Of a stretch of 41,391 nucleotides of DNA, positions 16,185 through 26,160 are shown piece by piece; within the stretch, counting starts at the first letter, position 1, and each line of letters begins with the position of its first letter. This stretch comes from Thermodesulfobacteriota bacterium (GTDB lineage Bacteria; Desulfobacterota; Anaeroferrophillalia; Anaeroferrophillales; Tharpellaceae), in contig JANTFH010000017.1 in assembly GCA_024763535.1 (NCBI GenBank), positions 1 through 41,391 of the forward strand, written 5' to 3'. A program made the translations under genes and the position numbers. The notes beneath the pieces are model-generated. The model did no database searches. It saw nothing but the letters and a program-made list of their open reading frames with translations, and had not been told where the DNA came from.

Positions 16185-16207
16185 GGGGAAAATGTAATAA
16201 GGCGGTT

Positions 16208-16933
16208 TTACATGGAGAAATTATCACCAAGATAGATTTTGCGGGCTTTGGGACTGGCGATAACCGACTGAGGGTCGCCCTCTTCGAGAATGGTACCCTG
16301 ATCCATGATATAGGCGTAATCACAGATACCCAGAGTTTCTCTAACATTATGGTCTGAAATAAGAACGCCGATTCCGTCCGCTTTAAGCTCGGAAATAATC
16401 TGCTGAATATCATTTACCGCGAGCGGGTCAATCCCGGCGAAGGGTTCATCCAGAAGGATAAATTTCGGTTCCAAAACCAGAGCCCGGGCAATTTCGATGC
16501 GCCGGCGTTCACCTCCGGAGACGGCATAGCCCATACTTTTTCTGATTTTTTCCAGGCCGAAACGCTGCAGCATGCGGTTCAGGCGCTCCTCTTCCTCGGC
16601 GTGGCTGAGGCCCAAGGTCTGGATAATCGCCAGCAGGTTGTCAGCGACCGAAAGCTTCCGAAAAACCGAGGCCTCCTGGGGCAGATAACTGATCCCCCGT
16701 CGAGCCCGCTGCGGCAGGGTCATACCGGTCAGATTATGATCGTTCAACAGCAGGCTGCCGGCCTCCGGTTTCACCAGCCCGACCACCATATAGAAGGTGG
16801 TCGTCTTGCCGGCACCATTCGGCCCCAGCAGACCGACCACGGTGCCGGAATCGATAGCGATCGAAACCCTGTCAACCACCCGGCGGCCCTGATAGCTTTT
16901 GACGACCTCTTTAACGACTAAACGATAACTCAT
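16208..16933 (-). CDS. lptB: LPS export ABC transporter ATP-binding protein LptB
   Basis: LptB is the cytoplasmic ATPase that powers LPS extraction from the inner membrane by LptFG. The 241-residue protein has Walker A (GPNGAGKTT), the ABC signature SGGERRRIEIARAL, Walker B (FILLDEPFAGIDP) and the switch His (ISDHN). The SGGERRRIEIARAL and EPFAGIDP sequences are typical of LptB among ABC ATPases. It overlaps lptA by four bases (ATGA), so translation is coupled. LptF, LptG and LptD are not in the window. Confidence 0.97.
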   Translation of the reverse strand: MSYRLVVKEVVKSYQGRRVVDRVSIAIDSGTVVGLLGPNGAGKTTTFYMVVGLVKPEAGSLLLNDHNLTGMTLPQRARRGISYLPQEASVFRKLSVADNLLAIIQTLGLSHAEEEERLNRMLQRFGLEKIRKSMGYAVSGGERRRIEIARALVLEPKFILLDEPFAGIDPLAVNDIQQIISELKADGIGVLISDHNVRETLGICDYAYIMDQGTILEEGDPQSVIASPKARKIYLGDNFSM

Positions 16934-17481
16934 CTGTTTTTGAGCCCCAAACCGCCGCGCGCGCCGGGAAAGATTGTCGTTTTCACCCTATGCTGTCGAC
17001 CGCTCTTAACCACACTGCGTTCATCATCAAGAAAAAAAGTAATCTCTTCACCGCTGATAACGTTTTCGCCGTCATCAAGAGAAGGGGTGCCGGTCAAAAT
17101 AATTTTACGCCCAGCCGCAAAATAGTGCATCTTCCGACAGAGAGCTTTTTTCCCCTTCATTTTAACCACAACCTTTTTCCCGGTCGCAATAATCTCTTTA
17201 AGTTCCTGATTCTGCTCCGCACCTTTGGCGAAAATAATCTTAAGCGTATCAGCCTCAAGCGTGGTTTCGGCCTGTTTGACGAAAACGTCACCACTGAAAA
17301 CTGCGGTATGGTTTTTCTGATCAAAATCCAGCTTGTCCGCAGCGATATCAACCGGATCTTTACGATTGCCGAAAAAGGCCGGTTTATCCGCGGCTGCGGC
17401 CAGCCCGATACCGTTTAAGAGTATCGCCAGGGTAATCGCCAACAGACAACCCGCACTTACTTTTTTTAATACTGGGAACAT
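16930..17481 (-). CDS. lptA: LPS periplasmic bridge protein LptA
   Basis: LptA forms the periplasmic bridge carrying LPS from the LptBFGC complex to LptD. The protein (183 residues) has a Sec signal peptide, with a lysine followed by a hydrophobic core and an AAA-type end near residue 31. The OstA-fold domain then begins with PVDIAADKLDFDQKNHTAVFSGDV, a clear family pattern. I start at the ATG at 17481 with GGTGG about five bases upstream; a GTG at 17490 would add three residues. It sits 37 bases after lptC and overlaps lptB by four. Confidence 0.92.
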   Translation of the reverse strand: MFPVLKKVSAGCLLAITLAILLNGIGLAAAADKPAFFGNRKDPVDIAADKLDFDQKNHTAVFSGDVFVKQAETTLEADTLKIIFAKGAEQNQELKEIIATGKKVVVKMKGKKALCRKMHYFAAGRKIILTGTPSLDDGENVISGEEITFFLDDERSVVKSGRQHRVKTTIFPGARGGLGLKNR

Positions 17482-17518
17482 ACTTTCCACCCATCATCAA
17501 CATTGCTTTCACTGTGCT

Positions 17519-18079
17519 TCATTTTTCTCCGAACCGGATACGGGCCTTGACCGAACCGGCAAAATGCAGCTGCTGCTGCTTTAAGTCGATCGTCGCCCGG
17601 TTCGCTTTTATGGTTAATTTTTCACTCTCAACCACCAGGCTTTCCGGAGCTGAAATTTCCTCTTCAGACTCCTTGTAACTGATACGTTCGGTCGCAATCT
17701 GAAATTGCCGATTAACTATTTCAACTGCACCTTTAAGTTCAATATCACCACTCTCAATCCAATAAAAACCGGCTTCAGCCTCAATCCGGGTGTCGCTGTC
17801 CAGTTTACCATCGGCATAAATCCGGGCTTTTACTCCCTCCAGAGTAATACGTTTATCACCCTTGATTCTTTTAGCCTTTTTTGTACTTAATTCCCATTTC
17901 TTGACCCCGGAACGGGTATGGCCATAACGTACATTATCGAGCTCAAATTCCAGATTTTTGGCCACCTCGGGCAGAGCTTTAACCAGTTTGACGGGATCTT
18001 TAAGAGCCCGCTGAACCAAATAATAGCCGCCGGCAACCAGAACCAGCAGCAGCAAAACTATGATATAAATCTTTTTCAA
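17519..18079 (-). CDS. lptC: LPS export protein LptC
   Basis: LptC is a bitopic inner-membrane protein that receives LPS from LptBFG and hands it to LptA. The 186-residue protein has an N-terminal membrane anchor (residues 4-24, very hydrophobic). A periplasmic OstA-like domain follows, rich in alternating hydrophobic and charged residues. Sequence similarity in this family is low, so the call leans on the anchor, the length and the place between kdsC and lptA, which is the standard order. No signal cleavage site is seen, as expected for a retained anchor. Confidence 0.9.
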   Translation of the reverse strand: MKKIYIIVLLLLVLVAGGYYLVQRALKDPVKLVKALPEVAKNLEFELDNVRYGHTRSGVKKWELSTKKAKRIKGDKRITLEGVKARIYADGKLDSDTRIEAEAGFYWIESGDIELKGAVEIVNRQFQIATERISYKESEEEISAPESLVVESEKLTIKANRATIDLKQQQLHFAGSVKARIRFGEK

Positions 18080-18145
18080 ATTAGATTAATCCGTAACCAC
18101 GCGAGCGCAGAGAAAAAAGCTCATCAAGCAAGCACTAACCATCAC

Positions 18146-18682
18146 TCAACGGTCAAGATATCTGGCCATCGCCTTATCCCAGGTACCCTGAGTCTGCATA
18201 ATCAACCGGCTTAGCTCCCGCACGGCCCCGCGGCCGCCGGGCCGGGTCGACTGCCAGTCGACATGGACTTTAAGTTCCGGGTCGGCATCGGCAACCGTGG
18301 CCGCGAAACCGACCCGCCGCAGCACCGGTATATCGATAACATCGTCACCGACATAGGCAATTTCGCAATCTTCAAGTTTAAGCCGTTGTTTAATCTGATT
18401 ATAGGCCGCCAGTTTGTCATGGCAGCGCTGGAAAACAATCTCAATCCCCAGTTCCGCCGCCCGCTTACTCACCACCGGAGAGCGGCGGCCGGTCAAAAAG
18501 GCCAGGGTCAGGCCGCTGCGCTGCAGCATTTTCAGACCATGCCCGTCCCGAACATCGAACTGTTTGCTCTCAATCCCGTTACTGTCAATGATCACCCGAC
18601 CGTCGGTCAGAACCCCGTCGACATCCATAATCAGGGCCTTAAGCGGCATAATTTTCGCAGAAATTTCGGCAACAGGAGACAT
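18146..18682 (-). CDS. kdsC: 3-deoxy-D-manno-octulosonate 8-phosphate phosphatase
   Basis: KdsC removes phosphate from Kdo-8-phosphate to give Kdo for the LPS inner core. The 178-residue HAD-family protein carries the nucleophile motif DVDGVLTDG (Asp20, Asp22), the threonine motif FLTGRRS and the metal motif YVGDDVIDIPV. It is capless and of the expected length. The ATG is preceded by AAGGG. It is followed 66 bases later by lptC and preceded by kdsD and kdsA, so this is a compact Kdo-to-LPS-export set. Confidence 0.96.
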   Translation of the reverse strand: MSPVAEISAKIMPLKALIMDVDGVLTDGRVIIDSNGIESKQFDVRDGHGLKMLQRSGLTLAFLTGRRSPVVSKRAAELGIEIVFQRCHDKLAAYNQIKQRLKLEDCEIAYVGDDVIDIPVLRRVGFAATVADADPELKVHVDWQSTRPGGRGAVRELSRLIMQTQGTWDKAMARYLDR

Positions 18683-18718
18683 AGATACCCTTTCAATTCT
18701 TAAACTGCGGTTACCCGG

Positions 18719-19723
18719 TTAAACTACCCCGGCCCGCAGCAGATCATGAAGATGAACGATCCCGACCGGAGACGATACCCGATTCTCTGCAACCGGGTCG
18801 TTAAAGACAAAAAGTGAAGTGATTTTGGCATCCTCCATCAGCTTCACGGCACTGGCCGCCAACTCCTCCGCAGAGATCGATTTCGGGTTTTTCGTCATAA
18901 CCTCAAACACCGTCAGCGACAGCGGGTTTTTATAATCGGCCAACAGCCGCCGCAGATCCCCATCAGTCAAAACCCCAATCAAACTGCCGTTCTCATCACA
19001 GACACCAGTCACCCCTAAGCCTTTACCGGTCATCTCAAACAGGGCCTCCTGAACCGAAACCGAATCTTTAACCAGAGGAATCTTATCTCCCGCATGCATA
19101 ACATCAGCCACCCGCAGCAGCAGGCGGCGGCCCAGTGCCCCCCCGGGATGACGCAGGGCGAAATCATCGGCGCTGAATCCCTTAAGCGCCAGCAGGGCGG
19201 CGGCCAAAGCATCACCCAAAGCCACGGTCACCGTCGTACTGGTTGTCGGCGCCAGACCCAGCGGGCAGGCTTCACGATTTACCGAAATATCCAGAGTCAG
19301 ATCACTGCTCTGAGCCAGTTCCGAGCTAAGATTACCGGTCAAAACCAGCAGCGGCAGACCCTGGCGTTTAACCGCGGGAATAATCTTGCTCAACTCTTCA
19401 GTCGTACCGCTGTAGGAGATAGCGATAACCAGATCCTGTTTCGATAAAACCCCGAGATCACCATGCAGACCTTCGGTCGGATGAAGAAACATGGCTGGCG
19501 TGCCGGTGCTGGCCAGAGTGGCGGCAATCTTGCGGCAGATAATCCCCGACTTGCCGACTCCGGTAACCACCACCTTGCCCCGGCAGAGGGAAAGAAGCTT
19601 AACCGCCTGAGCGAAATCACGATCCAGACGCCGCCCCAGATCTTTAAGCGACTCCGCTTCAACCGCAATCGTACGCCGGCCTTCGGCAATAATCTGCTCT
19701 TCATTCAACATAGATTTTTCCAT
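18719..19723 (-). CDS. kdsD: D-arabinose 5-phosphate isomerase
   Basis: KdsD interconverts ribulose-5-phosphate and arabinose-5-phosphate, the first step towards Kdo. The 334-residue protein has an N-terminal SIS domain with GVGKSGIICRKIAATLASTG and the SYSGTTEEL sugar-phosphate loop. Two C-terminal CBS domains follow (about 210-270 and 278-332, with LTDGDLRRLL between them). The conserved RHPGGALGRRLL bridge is present. Its ATG shares one base with the kdsA stop (TAATG), so it is probably translated by re-initiation. GutQ-like paralogues have the same architecture, but the kdsA/kdsC context settles the role. Confidence 0.96.
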   Translation of the reverse strand: MEKSMLNEEQIIAEGRRTIAVEAESLKDLGRRLDRDFAQAVKLLSLCRGKVVVTGVGKSGIICRKIAATLASTGTPAMFLHPTEGLHGDLGVLSKQDLVIAISYSGTTEELSKIIPAVKRQGLPLLVLTGNLSSELAQSSDLTLDISVNREACPLGLAPTTSTTVTVALGDALAAALLALKGFSADDFALRHPGGALGRRLLLRVADVMHAGDKIPLVKDSVSVQEALFEMTGKGLGVTGVCDENGSLIGVLTDGDLRRLLADYKNPLSLTVFEVMTKNPKSISAEELAASAVKLMEDAKITSLFVFNDPVAENRVSSPVGIVHLHDLLRAGVV

Positions 19724-20538
19724 TAAATTTCACTCAACGCCACCAGGCGTTTGAGCAGACTCTTAAGCTCGGCCAGAGGCAGGGAGTTGGCACCATCACA
19801 GAGCGCCTTATCGGGATCCGGGTGAACTTCCATAAAGATCGCATCCGCCCCGGCGCTGACGGCGGCGGCCGCCAGGGTCGGAATCATGTCCCGATCGCCA
19901 CCGGAAGCCTCACCCCGGGCCGCCGGCAACTGCACCGAATGAGTCGCATCAAAGATAACCGGCGTACCGCAGGCACGCATTAGAGGCAATGAACGGAAAT
20001 CGACCACCAGATTATTGTAACCGAAGGTGGTGCCGCGTTCCGTCAGGATAATCTTCCGGTTGCCGCCGGCGGCAACCTTATTAACCACCTGCTCCATATC
20101 CCGGGGGGCCATAAACTGACCCTTTTTAACATTGACTACACGGCCTGTCTTTCCGGCCGCCAGCAAAAGATCGGTCTGCCGGCATAAAAAGGCTGGAATC
20201 TGAATAATATCGATAATTTCAGCTGCAGCCTCAACCTGTTCCACGGTGTGCACATCGGTAGTAACCGGCAGTTTAAGCTCCGCCTTGACCGCCGCCAGGA
20301 TCTCAAGCCCGGCTTTCAGGCCGGGACCGCGGAAGGAGTTTATGCTGCTCCGGTTGGCTTTATCGAAAGAGCCCTTGAAGATATAGGGAACCTTAAGCTC
20401 CCGGCAGATTTCAGCCACCGCCCGGGCCACCGTAAACGCCAGCTCCCGACTTTCCAGAACACAGGGCCCGGCAATCAAGGCCAGAGGATAACGCGGCCGA
20501 CCGATAAAAAAAGTGTCATTGATTTTTACAGAAGTCAT
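19723..20538 (-). CDS. kdsA: 3-deoxy-8-phosphooctulonate synthase
   Basis: KdsA condenses arabinose-5-phosphate with phosphoenolpyruvate to Kdo-8-phosphate. The 271-residue TIM-barrel protein shows LIAGPCVLES, FKGSFDKANRSS, the TDVH motif, RGTTFGYNNLVVDFRS and FDATHSVQLP, the usual KdsA sequence landmarks. Cys26 within GPCVLES is at the place where metal-dependent forms have a metal-binding cysteine, so a metal-dependent enzyme is likely. It lies 16 bases after pyrG and runs directly into kdsD. Linkage pyrG-kdsA is widespread among proteobacteria. Confidence 0.97.
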   Translation of the reverse strand: MTSVKINDTFFIGRPRYPLALIAGPCVLESRELAFTVARAVAEICRELKVPYIFKGSFDKANRSSINSFRGPGLKAGLEILAAVKAELKLPVTTDVHTVEQVEAAAEIIDIIQIPAFLCRQTDLLLAAGKTGRVVNVKKGQFMAPRDMEQVVNKVAAGGNRKIILTERGTTFGYNNLVVDFRSLPLMRACGTPVIFDATHSVQLPAARGEASGGDRDMIPTLAAAAVSAGADAIFMEVHPDPDKALCDGANSLPLAELKSLLKRLVALSEI

Positions 20539-20554
20539 CTTCTATATTTTTGCC

Positions 20555-22201
<1,647 letters not shown>

Positions 22202-22223
22202 TTACTCCGCGTCAGGTAAAATG

Positions 22224-23444
22224 TTAAGGGTTTACAAAATGTTTTTGCAGACGCCAGCCTTCGGCAAAATGATTGTCGGCGGCGGTGGCGGTCTGTTCAT
22301 TATAGCCCGCTGCCGATCCGGCAAAGGCTTTACAATTATCATAAATCATAAACGGCACCGGCTCCGCGGTGTGGGTCTTCAAGCGAATCGGAGTCGGATG
22401 ATCGGGCATTATCAGAATCCGGTAGGCCGGAAAATTTTCATTCAGACCTTTCAGCAGCGGAGCCAGCAGACGGATATCAAGGTCGCTTATCGCCTGAAGT
22501 TTTTTCTCGAGACTGCCCTCATGGGACGACTCGTCCGGGGATTCAACGTGGAGATAGACAAAATCGGAGCTTTTTAAGGCTTCAACCGCGTAGGCCGCCT
22601 TATTCTCATAACTGGTATCGAGATAACCGGTCGCGCCCGGGACCTCAATACTCTCCATCCCGGCCAAAAGGCCGATGCCTTTGATCAGGTCAACCGCCGA
22701 GATAACCGAACCCTTAATCCCGTAAAGTTCTGAAAAGGGATCAAGCTTGGGCTTTTTTCCCTGTCCCCAGAGCCAGATTGAGTTGGCGGTCGCCTCACCC
22801 TGTTCGAGCCGGTCGCGAAACTTCGGCAGCTGGTGCATGATCATCTGGGATGAGGTAATCAACTGCAGCAGGGGCGAGCCTAAATCACCCGGCAGATGAT
22901 CAACCACATCCTGGCCGATGATATCATGCGGCGGGATTAAATCCACCTTGGCGAGTTCAGGCGGACAGTCCCGAATCACCATCAGGTGGCGATAGCTGAT
23001 ACCGGGAAAAAATTCGATCTGTTCCGATTTAAGCTCATCGTTCAAAGCGGCAATAATCTCATGAGCGTCTTCCGTAGTAATATGGTTGGCACTGAAATCG
23101 TGCATAAAACCGCGGGCCTGATAGTGCAGGATATTCACCAGGTTACAGCGAAAAACGACATCGTCCGGCCCCAGTTCAAGGCCCATGCTGGCGGCCTCCA
23201 GTGGAGCCCTGCCGGTATAATATTTGGCCGGATCATAGCCGAAAACCGAGAGATTGGCGACATCGCTGCCGGCGGGATAACCTTCAGGAACCGTCAGCGC
23301 GGTTCCCAGCTCGGCCTTTTTTGCCAGAGCATCAAAATGCGGGGTCTTCGCGGCCATCAACGGAGTTTTGCCCTCAAGCTCAGTCAGCGGCTCATCCGCC
23401 ATACCGTCACCTAAAAGGACGACATATTTATAATCTTCACTCAT
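22224..23444 (-). CDS. apgM: Cofactor-independent phosphoglycerate mutase (ApgM type)
   Basis: This alkaline-phosphatase-fold enzyme interconverts 2- and 3-phosphoglycerate without 2,3-bisphosphoglycerate. The 406-residue size and motifs (LLGDGMADEP, GSDVANLSVFGYDP with the likely phospho-Ser, HVESPDESSHEGS and PDHPTP) match the archaeal ApgM type. They do not match the roughly 510-residue GpmI. The start is the ATG at 23444, with AAGGA eight bases upstream; a GTG directly before it is possible. It lies between the hybrid regulator and pyrG. ApgM-type enzymes are regular in Desulfobacterota, so this is not evidence of recent transfer. Confidence 0.93.
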   Translation of the reverse strand: MSEDYKYVVLLGDGMADEPLTELEGKTPLMAAKTPHFDALAKKAELGTALTVPEGYPAGSDVANLSVFGYDPAKYYTGRAPLEAASMGLELGPDDVVFRCNLVNILHYQARGFMHDFSANHITTEDAHEIIAALNDELKSEQIEFFPGISYRHLMVIRDCPPELAKVDLIPPHDIIGQDVVDHLPGDLGSPLLQLITSSQMIMHQLPKFRDRLEQGEATANSIWLWGQGKKPKLDPFSELYGIKGSVISAVDLIKGIGLLAGMESIEVPGATGYLDTSYENKAAYAVEALKSSDFVYLHVESPDESSHEGSLEKKLQAISDLDIRLLAPLLKGLNENFPAYRILIMPDHPTPIRLKTHTAEPVPFMIYDNCKAFAGSAAGYNEQTATAADNHFAEGWRLQKHFVNP

Positions 23445-23456
23445 CACTGTTATCCT

Positions 23457-24341
23457 TCAAAAAAATTTGCGTACCGTAACCTGATTACCGGCTTCATTAT
23501 AGGAGAACTCATCAAAAAAATTACCCACCATAATCACCCCGCGGCCGTGCGGCTTAAAAAGGTTTTCGGGATCGGTCGGATCGGGCAGAGAACGCCAGTT
23601 AAAACCGGGCCCCTGATCTTCAACTGTACAGGTAAAAGAGGCATCCGTAATCACAACTTCAACCGTCACCCGGCGCTCAGCAAAACGCGGCTCACAGGCC
23701 CGGCGTTTAAGCAGGTCCAGATAGTTATGACGATCTTTCAATCCAGAATCGAGCTCTAAATTACCGTGCTCAATCGCATTAACGATCAACTCATGCAGAC
23801 CCATCCTCAGGCCCGGCAGCTGGCCTGGGGAAATCCGGCCGGCAAGTTTGAGCTCATCGGCAAGACTGCTGACCAGAGGATGCACCAGAGCGATCTCATT
23901 GGCTATTCTGAAAACCACCCTTTTTTCGACCAGATTGCGGTAGACCTTGACGGTTCGATGACCTTCGTCCGCCAGGTGCCGCACCTTACGAATCGAAGCG
24001 CTTATCTCCTTTAAGGTAAAAGGCTTTTCAAAATAGTCCAGGGCCCCCTGTTTCAAGGCCTGAATAATCTCTTTTTTAGTTCCGTGTCCGGAGGTCACAA
24101 TAAACGGAACTCCGGGAAAATCAATACTCGCCCGACGCATAAATTCCAGCCCGTTCAAATGCGGCATCCGGATATCGGCGATTACTAACAGGACATCATC
24201 ATGACGCTCCCGCAAAGCCGCGAAAGCCTCCCGGCCATCGGCATAGGCATCAGGAACCAGGCGCTCATGCTTGACAATCCGGATCAGACTCTGACAGACT
24301 CCAACCTCGGCATCAATTATCACCACCCGGTTTTTAATCAC
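23457..24341 (-). CDS. Response regulator fused to an RsbW-like ATPase domain
   Basis: The protein (294 residues) has two parts. Residues 1-120 form a CheY-like receiver, with phosphoacceptor Asp in VIADIRMPHLNG, VTSGHG and the FEKPF lysine. After a linker, residues about 145-292 form a GHKL ATPase of the anti-sigma kinase type (N box LHELIVNAIEHGN, G1 box DQGPGF, G2 region HGRGVIMV). No DHp dimerisation domain is present, so it is not a hybrid histidine kinase. I infer that phosphorylation of the receiver controls an RsbW/SpoIIAB-like activity. The partner antagonist or sigma factor is not in the window. It starts with GTG, with GAGG seven bases upstream, 38 bases after pyrE and 12 before apgM. 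Confidence 0.9.
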   Translation of the reverse strand: MIKNRVVIIDAEVGVCQSLIRIVKHERLVPDAYADGREAFAALRERHDDVLLVIADIRMPHLNGLEFMRRASIDFPGVPFIVTSGHGTKKEIIQALKQGALDYFEKPFTLKEISASIRKVRHLADEGHRTVKVYRNLVEKRVVFRIANEIALVHPLVSSLADELKLAGRISPGQLPGLRMGLHELIVNAIEHGNLELDSGLKDRHNYLDLLKRRACEPRFAERRVTVEVVITDASFTCTVEDQGPGFNWRSLPDPTDPENLFKPHGRGVIMVGNFFDEFSYNEAGNQVTVRKFF

Positions 24342-24379
24342 TAATAAACCTCGCTATAGATTAAACGTAAATCAGGCCC

Positions 24380-24943
24380 TCATCCGGAAAAATTCTGCAA
24401 ATCTTCAATCGTAAAAAGAGCTTCCAGTTTAAGGCCGTGCTCAGCCAGAAACTCGGCCCCGCCTTCGAGCCGGTCGACCAGAGTCAGGGCCTGAACCACT
24501 TTAAGATCATGGGCCCGGGCCCTCTCCACCGCTTTCAGGAGGGAGCCGCCGCTGGTGACAACATCTTCAACAATCGCCACCGCATCACCGGCCTTAAAAT
24601 TCTTATCACCTTCAATCCAGAGTTGCTTGCCATGACCTTTAGGCTCTTTCCGAATCAGAAAAGCGTGCAGCGGGTCATCTTTAAGGACACTGACCACACT
24701 GATGGCCGCAACAATCGGATCGGCCCCCATGGTCAGGCCGCCGACCCCTTGCACCGCAGCCCCGCAGGCCTTGATCTTCTCGTAAAAAAGCTCTCCCGTC
24801 AAAAACGCGCCCCGGGCGTGACAAGTCGTCTGTTTCCCGTCAACGTAAAAATTACTCTTCTTGCCCGAGGTTAAGGTTACCTCACGCTCCTCATAGGAGA
24901 GACCATGTAAAAGTTTCAGCAACTCTTCCCTATATGTCACCAT
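24380..24943 (-). CDS. pyrE: Orotate phosphoribosyltransferase
   Basis: PyrE joins orotate to phosphoribosyl pyrophosphate to give orotidine monophosphate. The 187-residue protein carries the PRPP-binding motif VAIVEDVVTSGGSL and the substrate-loop lysines near RKEPKGHGKQ. The N-terminus has the TSGKKSNFYVDGK stretch. It is the first gene of the long minus-strand series and follows a good promoter at 25081-25109. A GAGG lies 11 bases before the ATG. Pairing with pyrG further down the series suggests shared pyrimidine supply. Confidence 0.95.
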   Translation of the reverse strand: MVTYREELLKLLHGLSYEEREVTLTSGKKSNFYVDGKQTTCHARGAFLTGELFYEKIKACGAAVQGVGGLTMGADPIVAAISVVSVLKDDPLHAFLIRKEPKGHGKQLWIEGDKNFKAGDAVAIVEDVVTSGGSLLKAVERARAHDLKVVQALTLVDRLEGGAEFLAEHGLKLEALFTIEDLQNFSG

Positions 24944-25076
24944 CTCAAATAAAACCTCAAATCAGAATTATTCCATAAAACACTGCGATCGCGGGGCCGG
25001 GCTTAAGCCGATACCCGGAGATAAAGGTTTTCTCATCGTCACGGGAAACAAACTATAAGCCACTAAAAAATCATTC

Positions 25077-25160
25077 GACTTTTGTACGAGTTTATCGACT
25101 TATTGTCAAGCAATTATAACCCTGCCGCCAATTGCACCTTGACAAAGAAAGACTTTTGTA
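25077..25160. repeat. Pair of 10-base direct repeats in the pyrE-cysD divergent region
   Basis: GACTTTTGTA occurs at 25077-25086 and again at 25151-25160, 74 bases apart, each followed within a few bases by a CGA. The first copy covers the -10 of the pyrE promoter, and the second lies in the spacer of the candidate cysD promoter. This is compatible with a shared operator, but it may be chance in an A+T-rich gap. Confidence 0.4.
25081..25109 (-). promoter_or_regulatory. Sigma-70-type promoter for pyrE
   Basis: On the minus strand a perfect TTGACA (25109-25104) is followed after exactly 17 bases by TACAAA (25086-25081), a 4-of-6 match to the -10. Transcription would start near 25073, leaving a leader of about 130 bases before pyrE. 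The leader holds a 10-base palindrome (GGCTTAAGCC, around 25002-25011), but no clear attenuator with a T-run. Confidence 0.6.
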
Positions 25161-25168
25161 TCTATACG
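25139..25168 (+). promoter_or_regulatory. Candidate sigma-70-type promoter for cysD-cysNC
   Basis: A perfect TTGACA (25139-25144) is followed after 18 bases by TATACG (25163-25168). Transcription would begin near 25175, about 90 bases before cysD. The gap 24944-25266 is the divergent control region between pyrE and cysD. Apart from the two promoters, the repeated decamer and an A-rich stretch before cysD, nothing else is visible in it. Confidence 0.5.
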
Positions 25169-25266
25169 AACATTGATGTGAAAAACCTGCGCCGAAATCA
25201 ATCTATACCTCCTCCAGTTAAAAGAAAAACCAACAATTTTGTCAAATAAAAACTGAAGACTTTTTC

Positions 25267-26160
25267 ATGACCCATTTACAACAACTTGAAGCTGAAAGCA
25301 TCCACATAATGCGTGAAGTTGTGGCTGAATTTGAAAATCCAGTCATGCTCTATTCCATCGGCAAAGACTCCTCGGTCATGCTGCATCTGGCTCGCAAGGC
25401 TTTCTATCCGGCTCCACCTCCGTTTCCTTTGATGCATGTTGATACAACCTGGAAATTTCGCGAGATGATCGAGTTTCGTCAGCGCATGGCCGAGGAGTTC
25501 GGTTTTGAACTTTTAGTTTATACGAATTTGGAAGGGGTCGAACAAGGAATCTCTCCATTCAAACATGGTTCGGCCCGCTATACCGATATCATGAAGACCG
25601 AAGCTCTGAAACAGGCTTTAGATAAATATAAATTCGACGCCGCTTTAGGCGGCGCCCGCCGGGATGAAGAAAAATCCCGGGCTAAAGAGCGGATCTTCTC
25701 TTTCCGTACCGAAACCCACCTCTGGGATCCCAAAAACCAACGCCCCGAACTCTGGAATCTCTACAACGCCCGGGTAAATCTCGGAGAGAGCATCCGGGCT
25801 TTTCCCCTGTCCAACTGGACCGAACTCGATATATGGCAGTATATCTACCTCGAAAAGATTCCCATTGTACCGCTTTACTACTCGAAGGAACGACCAGTTG
25901 TAAAACGAGACGGTATGCTGATTCTCGTCGATGACAACCGTCTCGAATTGCTACCCGATGAAAAGATCGAAATGAAACCAGTCCGTTTCCGCACCCTGGG
26001 ATGTTATCCCCTGACTGGGGCCGTAGAGTCCACCGCCGCGACCCTGCCGGAGATTATCCAGGAGATGTTATTGACTAAAACCAGTGAGCGTCAGGGCCGT
26101 CTCATCGACCACGATTCTGCCGGAAGTATGGAGAAGAAAAAGCAGGAGGGGTATTTTTAA
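25267..26160 (+). CDS. cysD: Sulfate adenylyltransferase subunit CysD
   Basis: CysD makes adenylylsulfate from sulfate and ATP, driven by GTP hydrolysis on CysN. The 297-residue protein is a PAPS-reductase-fold enzyme with the PP-loop motif [17 protein letters not shown]. It also shows [21 protein letters not shown], characteristic of CysD, and [13 protein letters not shown]. The ATG at 25267 gives the expected N-terminus, although the ribosome-binding site is weak. It shares one base with cysNC (TAATG). This heterodimeric enzyme serves assimilation or sulfation and is distinct from the homomeric Sat of dissimilatory sulfate reducers. Confidence 0.96.
   Translation: MTHLQQLEAESIHIMREVVAEFENPVMLYSIGKDSSVMLHLARKAFYPAPPPFPLMHVDTTWKFREMIEFRQRMAEEFGFELLVYTNLEGVEQGISPFKHGSARYTDIMKTEALKQALDKYKFDAALGGARRDEEKSRAKERIFSFRTETHLWDPKNQRPELWNLYNARVNLGESIRAFPLSNWTELDIWQYIYLEKIPIVPLYYSKERPVVKRDGMLILVDDNRLELLPDEKIEMKPVRFRTLGCYPLTGAVESTAATLPEIIQEMLLTKTSERQGRLIDHDSAGSMEKKKQEGYF

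Noticed and set aside
24960-25030. A possible 22-residue leader peptide (minus strand) before pyrE, suggesting attenuation
   Set aside because: Its ATG has no Shine-Dalgarno, and no terminator hairpin with a T-run follows it. The leader palindrome alone is not enough.
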